Assembly (NCBI GenBank): GCA_964482225.1
Contig: CAYZWT010000019.1
Location: forward strand, 1-64,000
Direction of reading: 5' to 3'
DNA: 64,000 bases
Source: UBA1429 sp964482225
GTDB lineage: Bacteria; Chloroflexota; Anaerolineae; UBA1429
Positions within the stretch are counted from its first letter, which is position 1, and the number at the start of each line of letters is the position of its first letter. The position numbers and the translations under genes were made by a program. Under the pieces are notes generated by a model, which was not told the DNA's origin, did no database searches, and worked only from the letters and a program-made list of their open reading frames with translations. Below, piece after piece: positions 16,776-25,531 of this stretch.

Positions 16776-18314
16776 ATGCGAGTTCTCTACCTGGACTGCG
16801 ATACCTTGCGGCCCGATCACCTGGGCTGCTATGGCTATCATAGAGACACCTCACCCAACATAGACCGGCTGGCCCGCGAGGGCCTGCGCTGCACCAACTA
16901 TTACGCCTCGGATGCCCCTTGCCTGCCCTCGCGGGCCGCGCTGTTCTTGGGGCGCTTTGGCATCCACACGGGCGTCGTCAACCACGGCGGCACAACGGCA
17001 GATCCACGCCTGGAAGGGGCCACGCGGGGTTTTCAACAGTCGCGCGCCGAGGCAAGTTGGATGCAAGCCATGCGGCAAGCAGGGCTCTATACCGTCTCCA
17101 TCAGCCCCTATGCCGAGCGCCACTCGGCCTGGTGGTTCTATCGCGGGTTTAACGAGGCGCACAACACGGGCAAGTGGGGCATGGAGCGCGCCGACGAGAT
17201 CGCGCCGGTGGCGATAGATTGGATTCAGCGCAACGGTAGCAGGGACAACTGGTTCCTGCAGGTGAATATGTGGGACCCCCACACGCCGTTCCGCACGCCC
17301 CTGGCGTATGGGAACCCCTTTGAGGGAGAGCCCATCCCCGATTGGATCACCGAGGAGAAAATCAAGCAGGACTATGCGGGGTATGGCCCCCATTGCGCCC
17401 AAGACCCGGCCGGCTTTGGCCCCAACGATACCGAGCGCTGGCCCCGCCTGCCGGCCGAGATCACCTCGCTGGAGGACTATCGCAAGTGGATCGATGGCTA
17501 TGACATCGGCATCCGCTACATGGACGATCATATCGGCCTGATCCTGGATGCGCTGGCGGAGCAGGGCGTGCTGGATGATACGGTGATCATCGTCTCTGCC
17601 GATCATGGCGAGAACCAGGGCGAGCTGAACATCTATGGCGACCACCAGACCGCCGACCAGATCACCTCGCGGGTGCCGCTGATCGTGCGCTGGCCGGGGC
17701 TGGAGGGGGGCCGCGTGGATGACGCCCTGCACTACAACCTGGATCTGCCGCCCACCTTGGCCGAGATGCTGGGGATAGACGCCCCCGCCAGGTGGGATGG
17801 CCGCAGCTTTGCCGCGACTCTGCGCGAGGGCGCCCCGGCGGGCCGCGATTACCTGGTGTTGAGCCAGTGCACCTGGAGCTGCCAGCGCGCCGTGCGCTGG
17901 GACGAGTGGATCCTGATCCGCACCTATCATACAGGGCTCAAGGATTTCCCGCCGGTGATGCTGTTCAACCTGGCGGAGGACCCCCACGAGCTGCACGACC
18001 TGGCGGCGGCCCGCCTCGAGATCGTGCAGGCCGGGCTGGCCCGCCTGGAAGAGTGGCAGGCCGAGATGCTGGCCGGCCTGGAAGAGTGGCAGGCCGAGAT
18101 GCTGGCCGGCTCCCCGGAGGCCGCCGACCCCCTGTGGACGGTGATGCAGGAGGGCGGACCGTACCACGCTCGGGGCTGGCTGCTCTCCTATTGCGAGCGG
18201 CTGCGGGCCACGGGGCGCGGCCACCATGCCGATCGGCTGTTGGCCCAGCGCCAGCCCAACGAATGGGTCTACCCCGACCGGCCCGGCGATTGGAAGGCGG
18301 TACTGGGCGAGTAA
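16776..18314 (+). CDS. Sulfatase (type I, formylglycine-dependent)
   Basis: A 512-aa sulfatase of the N-sulfoglucosamine / heparan-sulfatase-like branch. DCDTLRPDHLGCYGY (7-21) supplies metal-binding aspartates. C49 in CLPSR is the CxPSR cysteine converted to formylglycine. SADHGENQGE carries the second metal site. No signal peptide is visible, so it may act in the cytoplasm on imported oligosaccharides. Near residue 425 an 11-residue unit, LEEWQAEMLAG, is tandemly repeated by an exact 33-bp DNA duplication (18044-18109). AAAGGGG precedes the ATG. A maturase for the formylglycine is not in the window. Substrate could be sulfated mucin, glycosaminoglycan or algal glycan. Confidence 0.9.
   Translation: MRVLYLDCDTLRPDHLGCYGYHRDTSPNIDRLAREGLRCTNYYASDAPCLPSRAALFLGRFGIHTGVVNHGGTTADPRLEGATRGFQQSRAEASWMQAMRQAGLYTVSISPYAERHSAWWFYRGFNEAHNTGKWGMERADEIAPVAIDWIQRNGSRDNWFLQVNMWDPHTPFRTPLAYGNPFEGEPIPDWITEEKIKQDYAGYGPHCAQDPAGFGPNDTERWPRLPAEITSLEDYRKWIDGYDIGIRYMDDHIGLILDALAEQGVLDDTVIIVSADHGENQGELNIYGDHQTADQITSRVPLIVRWPGLEGGRVDDALHYNLDLPPTLAEMLGIDAPARWDGRSFAATLREGAPAGRDYLVLSQCTWSCQRAVRWDEWILIRTYHTGLKDFPPVMLFNLAEDPHELHDLAAARLEIVQAGLARLEEWQAEMLAGLEEWQAEMLAGSPEAADPLWTVMQEGGPYHARGWLLSYCERLRATGRGHHADRLLAQRQPNEWVYPDRPGDWKAVLGE
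18044..18109 (+). repeat. Exact 33-bp tandem duplication within the sulfatase gene
   Basis: Two identical 33-bp units (18044-18076, 18077-18109) each encode LEEWQAEMLAG. The frame is kept and the extra unit lengthens a surface helix. Exact identity at the DNA level points to a recent slippage event or an assembly artefact. Confidence 0.9.
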
Positions 18315-18478
18315 GGGGCTCGATGGGGTAGCAGCGTGGCCGAGGGGGCGCCCTCGTATCCGATCGAGCGCCCCCCGGCCAGGATCAGCTCTCGGGGCGC
18401 GCGGGCTGCCCCTGCTGCAAGGCGGGCGCCGAAGATCACACAGATGCGCAGTTAGGAACGATCAACCGGAGATCCCAC

Positions 18479-20185
18479 ATGCAAGCGATGCCCGTTGCGA
18501 TGGCCGCTATCTCTGCCTCCTGGATCGCCTTGGCTCTCTTCTTTCAGGGCCTCGGGACCGCCTTTCTGGCACTAATTCCTTCACGGTACCGCTCTGGATC
18601 CTATCTTGAACATTCTTTTGTTTTTGGATTTTCTTGCCTAGTTATTTTTCTGCAATTATGGAACCTTTTCTTTCCTATTAGCTTTATCGCCTACATACCT
18701 CTGATTCCAATTTCAGCCTGGGGTAATGCTAGATATTACATATCATTACGTGAAACGAGCAGAAAAAGACTCCTGTTTTTATTTCGAGATGCTTTATTCT
18801 GGATCGCTATCTCTATTCCTCTCTCTAATTGGTCCCTTGCGCATGGTATGCCAGGTGATACTGGTCTCTATCATATACCATTTATGAATTGGGTAAGAAC
18901 ATATCCTCTTCCAGTTGGGTTGGGCAATCTGCACGGTCGCCTTGCTTTTAATAACTCTTACTATTTATATGGAGCATCTCTATGGAGAATTCCAGGTCTG
19001 GATGCAAGTCATTTATGCCACGGCCCTTTTTTTCTTATTCTATTGCGTATAATCTGTAAAAGTCTATATAAGACTATCTTTTTTGCAGATAAAGTTCGTT
19101 TGAGTGATTTATTTATTCTGGGGATTTCTCCCTATCTGATTCATCTTACTAGGGGTTATCTCAATAGTTATGCGTCTGATTTGATGGTATTTGTATTATC
19201 TGTGTCTATTATTGTCATATTCATCGAGTATCTATACGGATCCCAGATTAATCCATATGCTCTTATTTTGCTGTTGTTCATGAGCTTATCTGCTATCATG
19301 GTCAAGATAAGCTCATTGGGGTTAGTTGGCCCTATATCCCTTCTGGCCCTGATATGGTACATCAAGCGCGGTAACGCCGAAGCTGTTCGAGGCAGGAATC
19401 TTGTAGGCATCGGAGCTCTATCGTTCCTCGGGTTGTGGGGGTGGGTCTGGAGGAGCGTACTAGCCAGCGGGTATCTTATATACCCCATTTCATGGCTCCC
19501 AGTGCCTGTAAGTTGGCGTGTCCCTTCTGAGAAGGTTGCGGAAGAGGCGCGATGGATTGTCAGTTGGGCACGAGCACCCGGGGAGCATTGGGCCGACGTG
19601 TTAGGCAACTCGCGGTGGCTCTTGCCATGGATCGAACACCATGTTGCCAGATGGTTTGATGTCTCTTTTCCCGTGGCCCTAGCTGTCCTTATGCTAGTAG
19701 TTGCGCTCCTGAGGAGAGTACTGACGTCGCCTAGCAAGACCGTAAAGGGCAACTTTGCTTTCGCGGCGGTCTTTGTCTCAATTCTTGCCAATATAGCTTA
19801 TTGGTTTCTTACAGCACCCGGGAGTCGATTTTCTATTGGTTTATTCTGGTTTTTATTTGCTTTTTCCTTCTCCTCCGCTTTATATTGTGACCAGAGGTGG
19901 AGCCGTGGTATAATTGCCAGAATTGCACTATGTATTACATTGGGGCTTTATATGCCTGTTATACATAGAATGAGTTTCTTTTACGGACCAGAGCAGAGAC
20001 GTATCACGCCGACAGTAGAATTGAACGAATTCATCACAGATTCGGGTTTGCTGCTATTTGTTCCTGCTAAGGGGTATTCTTGCTGGGAAAGCCCCTTGCC
20101 CTGCACGCCCTACCCGGACTCCGCGCTGCGTTTGCGCCGATCTGGGGACCTAAGCAGCGGCTTTGAGATACGAGTCAAAGAGTAA
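18479..20185 (+). CDS. AT-rich polytopic membrane protein, probable surface-polysaccharide function
   Basis: A 568-aa membrane protein with roughly 12-13 hydrophobic helices and little else recognisable. It resembles large hypothetical membrane proteins of polysaccharide clusters (polymerase or glycosyltransferase-C-like), but I see no diagnostic motif. Much of it (about 18600-19320 and 19800-20040) is strikingly AT-rich with A/T-ending codons, unlike all neighbours, while the middle and the last 120 bp return to local composition. This marks it as transferred DNA or a mosaic. The ATG has GGAG 8 nt upstream. It is followed by a convergent glycosyltransferase and nearby methyltransferases, which supports an envelope-glycan context. 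Confidence 0.75.
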   Translation: MQAMPVAMAAISASWIALALFFQGLGTAFLALIPSRYRSGSYLEHSFVFGFSCLVIFLQLWNLFFPISFIAYIPLIPISAWGNARYYISLRETSRKRLLFLFRDALFWIAISIPLSNWSLAHGMPGDTGLYHIPFMNWVRTYPLPVGLGNLHGRLAFNNSYYLYGASLWRIPGLDASHLCHGPFFLILLRIICKSLYKTIFFADKVRLSDLFILGISPYLIHLTRGYLNSYASDLMVFVLSVSIIVIFIEYLYGSQINPYALILLLFMSLSAIMVKISSLGLVGPISLLALIWYIKRGNAEAVRGRNLVGIGALSFLGLWGWVWRSVLASGYLIYPISWLPVPVSWRVPSEKVAEEARWIVSWARAPGEHWADVLGNSRWLLPWIEHHVARWFDVSFPVALAVLMLVVALLRRVLTSPSKTVKGNFAFAAVFVSILANIAYWFLTAPGSRFSIGLFWFLFAFSFSSALYCDQRWSRGIIARIALCITLGLYMPVIHRMSFFYGPEQRRITPTVELNEFITDSGLLLFVPAKGYSCWESPLPCTPYPDSALRLRRSGDLSSGFEIRVKE

Positions 20186-20315
20186 CCCTGGAGCCTCTCC
20201 CGCAAGATAGTCCTGCCGAAAAGGCTACGATGCGTACAGTCGGAGATCTGGTGCAACAACCGACCTTATCTGGCAGTGCTCCACTTCCCCTTCAGAGGCG
20301 GGTCATCCAACACGC

Positions 20316-21467
20316 TTAGGCAACCGCAAAGCGTTCATACACGCGCTCGTAGGCCGAAATCATGGTATTGAGGGAATAGCGCTCGCGGGCCCACGCCTGG
20401 CCTGCTCGGCCCAGGCGTGCACGCTCGTCAGGATCATCGAGCAGCCGCAGGATCGCCTCGGCCAGGGCCGGGGCATCGCGGGGCGGCACCACCAGCGCCC
20501 CTGGGCCGGCCGTCTCGGCGCTGGCGCCGGCGCTGGTGGTCGCCACAGGGGTTCCGCAGGCCAGCGCCTCGATGATCGGGATGCCAAAGCCCTCCAGCAA
20601 GCTGGGCAACACAAACAGATCCGCCAGGCTATAGTAGGCGGGCAGCTCGTCGTCCGGCACATAGCCCGCCTCGATCAGATGGCTCCGCCGGGCGCCCAGC
20701 GCCTCTAGCACGCGCTCGCGGTAGGCGGCCTGCCAACGTCCCACAACCACCAGGCGCACATCCTGCGGCAGGGCGTGCATGGCCCGCGCCAGGTATTCGA
20801 GCCCCTTGCGCGGCGAGCAGAACCCCACAAAAAGCAACACCCGCTCGTTGGCCAGCCCCAGCCGCCGCCGCAGGGGCGTGGGGTCCGTGGGGCGCAGCCG
20901 CGCGAGATCAATGCCTGTGGGAATCACCGTCACGCGCTCGGCGAGCACGCCATAGCCCTTGGTGAACGCATCGGCGGTGGCCTGGCTCACCGAGATGAGG
21001 TGTCGAGCGCGAAAGAGGGCGGGCCGCTCTGCCCAGGCGAGCGCCGCGCGATAGTACAGGGTCTTGCCGTGCAGCGCCAGCTTGCCTGTGTGGTAGGGCC
21101 GCCCGTCATCGCTGGTCAGGCGCTGCCGGAACGATTGGTGCAGGCTGGCCAGGAACGGCCCGCGATAGCGCCAGGCAAAGTGCACATCGGCCACGTGCAC
21201 GAGATCGAAAGGCGCAGCCGCGTGCAGGCGCGAGACCGAGGGCGCGGCTGCCCAGGCGAACTCGATCCAATCGCCGCGCCCCACGCCTACGCGGTGCACC
21301 TCCACCCCATCCAGGCGCTCGCGGCGCGCCGCGCCTGGGCGGTGGCGCGTCACCACGGTTATATGGTGGCCCCGCGCTGCCAGGCCCGTCGCCAGCGTCT
21401 CGCCATAAACGGCCAACCCCGAGCTACGATAGGGGACATAATCCAGGTTGACCAGACAGATCCTCAG
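20316..21467 (-). CDS. Glycosyltransferase family 4 with probable CTG start
   Basis: A GT-B glycosyltransferase of about 383 aa, starting RICLVNLDYVPYRSSGLA. The C-terminal nucleotide-sugar motif is EGFGIPIIEALACGTPVA (E-x7-E), followed by ALVVPPRDAPALAEAI. The only position that fits both the family start and a ribosome site (AGGGGAGG, 5 nt spacing) is a CTG at 21465-21467; no ATG, GTG or TTG lies near. The frame stays open further upstream but overlaps the lipoprotein gene in an unrelated sequence. It is 26 nt behind that lipoprotein gene. Role: transfer of a sugar onto a cell-surface glycan or lipid; substrate unknown. Confidence 0.82.
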   Translation of the reverse strand: MRICLVNLDYVPYRSSGLAVYGETLATGLAARGHHITVVTRHRPGAARRERLDGVEVHRVGVGRGDWIEFAWAAAPSVSRLHAAAPFDLVHVADVHFAWRYRGPFLASLHQSFRQRLTSDDGRPYHTGKLALHGKTLYYRAALAWAERPALFRARHLISVSQATADAFTKGYGVLAERVTVIPTGIDLARLRPTDPTPLRRRLGLANERVLLFVGFCSPRKGLEYLARAMHALPQDVRLVVVGRWQAAYRERVLEALGARRSHLIEAGYVPDDELPAYYSLADLFVLPSLLEGFGIPIIEALACGTPVATTSAGASAETAGPGALVVPPRDAPALAEAILRLLDDPDERARLGRAGQAWARERYSLNTMISAYERVYERFAVA

Positions 21468-21493
21468 GGTAACCTCCCCTGCACAGCGTATGC

Positions 21494-22138
21494 TCAGTCC
21501 GAGATGGTAACGACGGTCAATGGCTCCTCGGTCACCTGGTCGGCAATGATCTCTACGACGACATCCTGGCCGGTTTCCAGGTTGTGGGCCAGCACCAGGG
21601 TCAGCGGATGCTTGATGACAAGGGCATACAGCCCGGGCTCCAGATCGGCGAAAGCATAGCGCCCCTCTCGATCTGTCACAGCTACGGGGGCGAGTTCCTC
21701 CACAACGCTGGCAATGGGCGCGATCTCGCCGGAGACATTGCGGTGCACCTGGGCCAGGTAGAGGGTCCAACCTGCCAGGGGCTCGCGGGGACGGATGTCG
21801 CTCTCGCGCATGATTTGGCCGATCAGATGGCCCCGTCCGGGGGCCGGCTCGGCCAGGGGCGCCAGGGTGGGCAGCGCCTCCAGCGTGGCCTCCAGGGCCA
21901 CGGTCGGCTCGGCGCCCGGATAGGCCCCCACCGGAGCGGGGTACCCTGGCGCGGGATAGGCCCCTTCAGGGGCGCCTTCCGTTGCCGGGGCGCCAACTGT
22001 GGGGCTCGCTACGGTCTCGGCCTGGACAGCGGTTTCGTCGGGTGACTCGGCAACGGGCGTGGCAGGGCTCCCGGCAGAGCACCCCGCCAGCAGTGCAACG
22101 AGCAACAGAGCGGCGATCAAGTGGGAAAAGCGTCGCAT
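21494..22138 (-). CDS. Lipoprotein with carboxypeptidase-regulatory-like (prealbumin) domain
   Basis: A 214-aa exported lipoprotein. The signal peptide MRRFSHLIAALLLVALLAGC ends in lipobox LLAGC. A Pro/Ala/Thr-rich spacer (PGYPAPVGAYPGAEP) follows. The C-terminal half has the beta-sandwich signature VTDREGRYAFADLEPGLY, common to CarboxypepD_reg/SpaA-like domains on surface proteins. The ATG at 22138 is backed by AAGGAG. It lies downstream of a rho-independent terminator that ends the preceding secreted-protein gene, so it depends on read-through or its own promoter. Possible role: anchoring or scaffold at the cell surface. Confidence 0.8.
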   Translation of the reverse strand: MRRFSHLIAALLLVALLAGCSAGSPATPVAESPDETAVQAETVASPTVGAPATEGAPEGAYPAPGYPAPVGAYPGAEPTVALEATLEALPTLAPLAEPAPGRGHLIGQIMRESDIRPREPLAGWTLYLAQVHRNVSGEIAPIASVVEELAPVAVTDREGRYAFADLEPGLYALVIKHPLTLVLAHNLETGQDVVVEIIADQVTEEPLTVVTISD

Positions 22139-22168
22139 ACGGTCTCCTTGTGCCAACAGATATGGGTG

Positions 22169-22200
22169 AAAAAGAGGGGCTGCCGATAAAGGCAACCCCT
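22169..22200 (-). terminator. Rho-independent terminator of the four-module secreted protein
   Basis: On the minus strand, AGGGGTTGCC pairs with GGCAGCCCCT (10 bp, one G-U) around a TTTATC loop, followed by CTTTTTC. It starts 29 nt after the stop at 22230. Confidence 0.8.
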
Positions 22201-22229
22201 CGCCACAAGCAATGCGGAACGGGAAGCGT

Positions 22230-23702
22230 CTATTCAATGACGTCCAGGATGTTGAACGCGTTATAGACATACAGCGTGTCGCCGTTGCCGGGCACTTTGT
22301 CGTTGAGCTGGTTGACCATCGCGACGATCTCTGAGCCAGGCGTGCCGCAAGCGACAGCCGAGCCAACGTAGCGCTCCCCGCCGCCCAGGTGGTTCCAGTG
22401 CAGGATGCCGCCCATCTCATTGGGCTGGAGCACCAGGACATCATTGGCCGGGGTGATGGCCCCGTAGGTCGAGTACTCGACCGTCACCGTGGTGGCAGCG
22501 GCGCCGACGTTCATGATGTTGAGCGACGTCCAGTAGTTGCTGTTGCGGTCCATGATCAACGGAGCCGCGACGCACTGGGAGGCGCTGCCCGGGTCAAAAG
22601 CGTTGTAGGCGCCCGACTTTTTGTTGATCGAGTTCATCTGGTTCACGATACCCAGCAGCGGCTGCGCCGCGCTGTTGGTGGAGACATAGGCCGAGCCGAC
22701 GAACTTTGTCCCCACGCCGCCCGCGCTGTTCTGCTCCCAGCAGTTGCTGTAAGCCTGGGGGGCGTAAAAGGCAAGCATGCCAAATGTCTCGGATGCACCA
22801 GCGGCGACCTCGTGGGTCTCGGTGCAGGCATTGCCTGCCGAGCCCGGCACATACGAGACGGTCACCGTGGTGGGCGTATCGCCCACGTTCTGGACCTGGA
22901 TCGAGCTCTGGTAGCCCGCGTTGTGGTACTGGAAGAGCGGCGCCAAGATGTTGGCCGATCCGCCATTGCTGGCCCCCGCCCCCGATGCCACCGGCGCAGA
23001 GCCAAAGCCGTCATAGGCGAACAGGCCGTTGGGGCCCACTTCGACAGCCGAAGCCACCAAGGGCTGGCCGTTGACGCTGGTGACAATGGCCGAGCCGACA
23101 AAGCGCGTGCCCAGCTCGGGCATCATTGCCTGGTCAAAGTAGTAGGCCGCCCCGGGCTTGATCGTGACCTGATTGGTCTGATCGTCGGGGTTCACCCACT
23201 GCCAGTCGTTGCCAGAGGTGCTGCCGGCAAAGAACTCGACCTCGACGATGGCATCCACCATGCCGGCGTTCTGGACGCTGAACCAGGTGGTGTAGCCGCC
23301 GTTGTTGCGCATCAGCAGCGGGAGTTGCACAACCGGCGCGCCCTCGGCGAACCCGCTGGTGGAGGCGCCCTGCTCACCCACGTTGATGCGCAGGTTGTGA
23401 ACGATCACCAGCTCCTTGTCCGAGGCTACCACGGCCGAGCCCTGGAAATCCTCCGGGAGCTTGTCGTTCTGCAGCACGAAATAGGCGGCCATGCTCTGGG
23501 GCGGGATGCTCATAGTGACATCCGCCGCAGCGTCGTGGGTGCCGTCGGTACCGAAGAACTGGATCACGACGGTGGCTTCACCGTCCTCCATGTTACGGAT
23601 GTTGATCGTGGAGTCATACTCGGTCTGGGCTGCGACGCCGGTGGCCGCGAGCAGCCCCAGGGCCAGCAACACAATCGTCAGAATCATCGTCACTCGTTTC
23701 AT
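22230..23702 (-). CDS. Secreted protein of four Ig-like repeat modules
   Basis: A 490-aa exported protein: signal peptide 1-25 (ending TGVAA-QTE), then four degenerate beta-rich modules at about 27-115, 125-235, 250-370 and 376-485. Each opens with an STINIRNM / WFSVQNAG / SIQVQNVG / SLNIMNVG strand and closes with a (F/Y)xGSA(V/I)V...(V/I)VNQ-like strand. Two Cys pairs are confined to the third and fourth modules. No catalytic motif is visible. GGAGG precedes the ATG, and a terminator follows. Probably an abundant surface or matrix protein; cleavage by signal peptidase I is expected as no lipobox is seen. Confidence 0.75.
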   Translation of the reverse strand: MKRVTMILTIVLLALGLLAATGVAAQTEYDSTINIRNMEDGEATVVIQFFGTDGTHDAAADVTMSIPPQSMAAYFVLQNDKLPEDFQGSAVVASDKELVIVHNLRINVGEQGASTSGFAEGAPVVQLPLLMRNNGGYTTWFSVQNAGMVDAIVEVEFFAGSTSGNDWQWVNPDDQTNQVTIKPGAAYYFDQAMMPELGTRFVGSAIVTSVNGQPLVASAVEVGPNGLFAYDGFGSAPVASGAGASNGGSANILAPLFQYHNAGYQSSIQVQNVGDTPTTVTVSYVPGSAGNACTETHEVAAGASETFGMLAFYAPQAYSNCWEQNSAGGVGTKFVGSAYVSTNSAAQPLLGIVNQMNSINKKSGAYNAFDPGSASQCVAAPLIMDRNSNYWTSLNIMNVGAAATTVTVEYSTYGAITPANDVLVLQPNEMGGILHWNHLGGGERYVGSAVACGTPGSEIVAMVNQLNDKVPGNGDTLYVYNAFNILDVIE

Positions 23703-23790
23703 CGGCCATTCCTCCCTTGTTCAGAACATAAAGCGAGCCAAGGCGGCTCTTGTATCTGACATTACCATAGCATCCCGTGGGGCAAGAATC

Positions 23791-23810
23791 AATCACCCCT
23801 TTGGGTGATT
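23791..23810 (-). terminator. Candidate hairpin terminator after the methyltransferase pair
   Basis: AATCACCC and GGGTGATT form an 8-bp stem with a 4-nt loop, 6 nt after the methyltransferase stop (23817). The tail on the minus strand (GATTCTTG) is only moderately T-rich, so termination is uncertain. Confidence 0.45.
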
Positions 23811-23816
23811 TCGGGG

Positions 23817-24743
23817 TTACCGGCGCTGCGCGGCCACCAACAACTCGGCGCCACCCGCGATGCGATCCAGCAATGCCGTGGGCAGCAGGCAGAGCGCCTG
23901 GCCGGCCGGGTCGCTCATGGCCTGGGCGACCCAGCGAGGCCACCGTCCACCCAGAACGCCGTTCTGGACGCTCAGGGTCGCCAGGGCATAGCTGCCCGTA
24001 GGGCCGGGCAAGGGCTGCGGTTCCAACGCGCTGGCGCGCAACAGGCTTTCCAGGGCGCGCCGGGTATAGATCACCCGATGGCGGGGGGCATCATAGCCCG
24101 CCCACCAGCGGCCAAACAGGCGCGCTTGCAGGCAGGCGGCGTCGGGCGTGCGCAACACCAGCCAGCCCCCTGGGGCGAGCCAGGCAGCGATCCCGCGTAG
24201 GGCGACGCCCGGTTGCTCCATGTGCTCCAGCACATCCCACAGGGTGATGACGTCAAAGGAGCCAGGCGCAAAGGGATAGCCAGGGGCCTGGCCGGTGCGC
24301 ACGTCCAGGCCCCTGGCGCGCGCGGCCTGGGCTGCGCCAGCATCTCGCTCCAGCCCCACCGCGCTCCAGCCCCGCGCCTGCATCGTCTCTACAAAGGCGC
24401 CCGCGCCACAGCCCACGTCCAGCAGCCGCCCGCCTGTGCGCAGCCGCTCGACCGCCCGGCAGCGTTTGAGCAGGCCGACCTGCTGCGCCATTGCGCCGAG
24501 CCTGGAGCGGGCCGCCCGGTCTACATAGGCGGCATAGTGCGTGGGGTAATAGGGCGCCAATTCCGAGGGTGAGAGGGATTCGGCGGCATAGAGGGCGCCG
24601 CACCGGCAGCAGCGTTGATAGCCAAAGGGGCCTTTTCCGGTGTAGGTCCAATCGTGCAGGGTCAGGGCCGCCTCGGCCTCTTGCGCCAGGCACGCGGGGC
24701 AGGGCTGGTTCAGAGCGTCAGGTGGCGAGGGCGGGGTATTCAT
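23817..24743 (-). CDS. Class I SAM methyltransferase with N-terminal zinc ribbon
   Basis: A 308-aa protein. C15/C18 (CPAC) and C45/C48 form a probable zinc ribbon. The SAM-binding motif RLLDVGCGAGAF spans 106-117 and motif II/III DVITLWDVLEHME lies near 164. This layout (zinc ribbon plus Methyltransf_23) is common among methyltransferases acting on sugars or lipids in surface-glycan clusters. The stop of the upstream TylF-like gene is 3 nt before its ATG, so the pair is almost certainly co-transcribed and perhaps translationally coupled, as it lacks a clear ribosome site of its own. Substrate unknown. Confidence 0.85.
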   Translation of the reverse strand: MNTPPSPPDALNQPCPACLAQEAEAALTLHDWTYTGKGPFGYQRCCRCGALYAAESLSPSELAPYYPTHYAAYVDRAARSRLGAMAQQVGLLKRCRAVERLRTGGRLLDVGCGAGAFVETMQARGWSAVGLERDAGAAQAARARGLDVRTGQAPGYPFAPGSFDVITLWDVLEHMEQPGVALRGIAAWLAPGGWLVLRTPDAACLQARLFGRWWAGYDAPRHRVIYTRRALESLLRASALEPQPLPGPTGSYALATLSVQNGVLGGRWPRWVAQAMSDPAGQALCLLPTALLDRIAGGAELLVAAQRR

Positions 24744-24746
24744 GGG

Positions 24747-25514
24747 TCAGGGCTTGATCAGGAGGCCCTGGCCTGTGGGCAGGGAGAGGATGGAAACGCC
24801 GCGCTGCGCTGCAAAGATGTCGAACGCCCGCTTTTGCAGCACATGCCGGCTGAATCCGTAATCATCCAGCAGGATGACGCCCCCGGAGGCCAGCCTGGGC
24901 CAAAAGTGCTCCGCTGCCGCGATCTCGGGCTGGTAGACGTTCATATCCAGGGAGAGGTAGGCCACGCGCTCGATCTCTACCTGGAGCAGCGCCTCGGGCA
25001 CGACGCCCTGGATCACTCGCACGTTGGAAAAGGGGCGAAAGGTCTCGCAGACGGCGGTATAGCACTCATCGTACTCGCCGGGCAGGCGGCCCAGCGCGCG
25101 CTCGGCCGGGCTGATTGCCTCATCAGGGATGCCCGCAAAGGTATCAAAGAGGTAAAAGGTCTTGTCCAGGGCGCCGAAATCAATGTAATCCACGATCGCC
25201 CGCGCCAGCCCGCCGCGATAGACGCCGCACTCGACATAATCGCCCGCCAGATGTTGGGCGTGGGCCGCCGCCCAGCAGGCCACATGCACCCGCCAGCGCA
25301 GCTCGCGCCCTCGAAAGGAGCCGGTGGCGCGTCCCAACCCGTAGGCGCGGCAAAAACGCTCGTCACGCAGAAAATCGCAGTTGTGCTCGGTGGCCAGCCC
25401 GTCCTCGTGGTAGGTGCGCTCCCACCAGAGCAGGCCGCAAAGGGAGCGTTGCAGCCGCCGGTATGCCTCGCGCGCCGCAGCCCGCCAGGTTCGACCGGCC
25501 TTGTTTTCGCCCAA
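24747..25514 (-). CDS. TylF/MycF-like sugar O-methyltransferase
   Basis: A 255-aa SAM-dependent O-methyltransferase of the macrocin-O-methyltransferase type, known to methylate deoxyhexoses. The SAM site is YVECGVYRGG (93-102). The metal-binding acidic motif is LLDDYGF (215-221), preceded by LSLDMNVYQPE. The length is near the family norm. It leads the two-gene methyltransferase unit and lies 17 nt upstream of nothing on its own strand except CcdA's end (25532). With the dTDP-glucose dehydratase at 37.7 kb, a methylated deoxysugar on the cell surface is a reasonable inference. Confidence 0.85.
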   Translation of the reverse strand: MGENKAGRTWRAAAREAYRRLQRSLCGLLWWERTYHEDGLATEHNCDFLRDERFCRAYGLGRATGSFRGRELRWRVHVACWAAAHAQHLAGDYVECGVYRGGLARAIVDYIDFGALDKTFYLFDTFAGIPDEAISPAERALGRLPGEYDECYTAVCETFRPFSNVRVIQGVVPEALLQVEIERVAYLSLDMNVYQPEIAAAEHFWPRLASGGVILLDDYGFSRHVLQKRAFDIFAAQRGVSILSLPTGQGLLIKP

Positions 25515-25531
25515 CCTGCGCCTCCTCGCCT

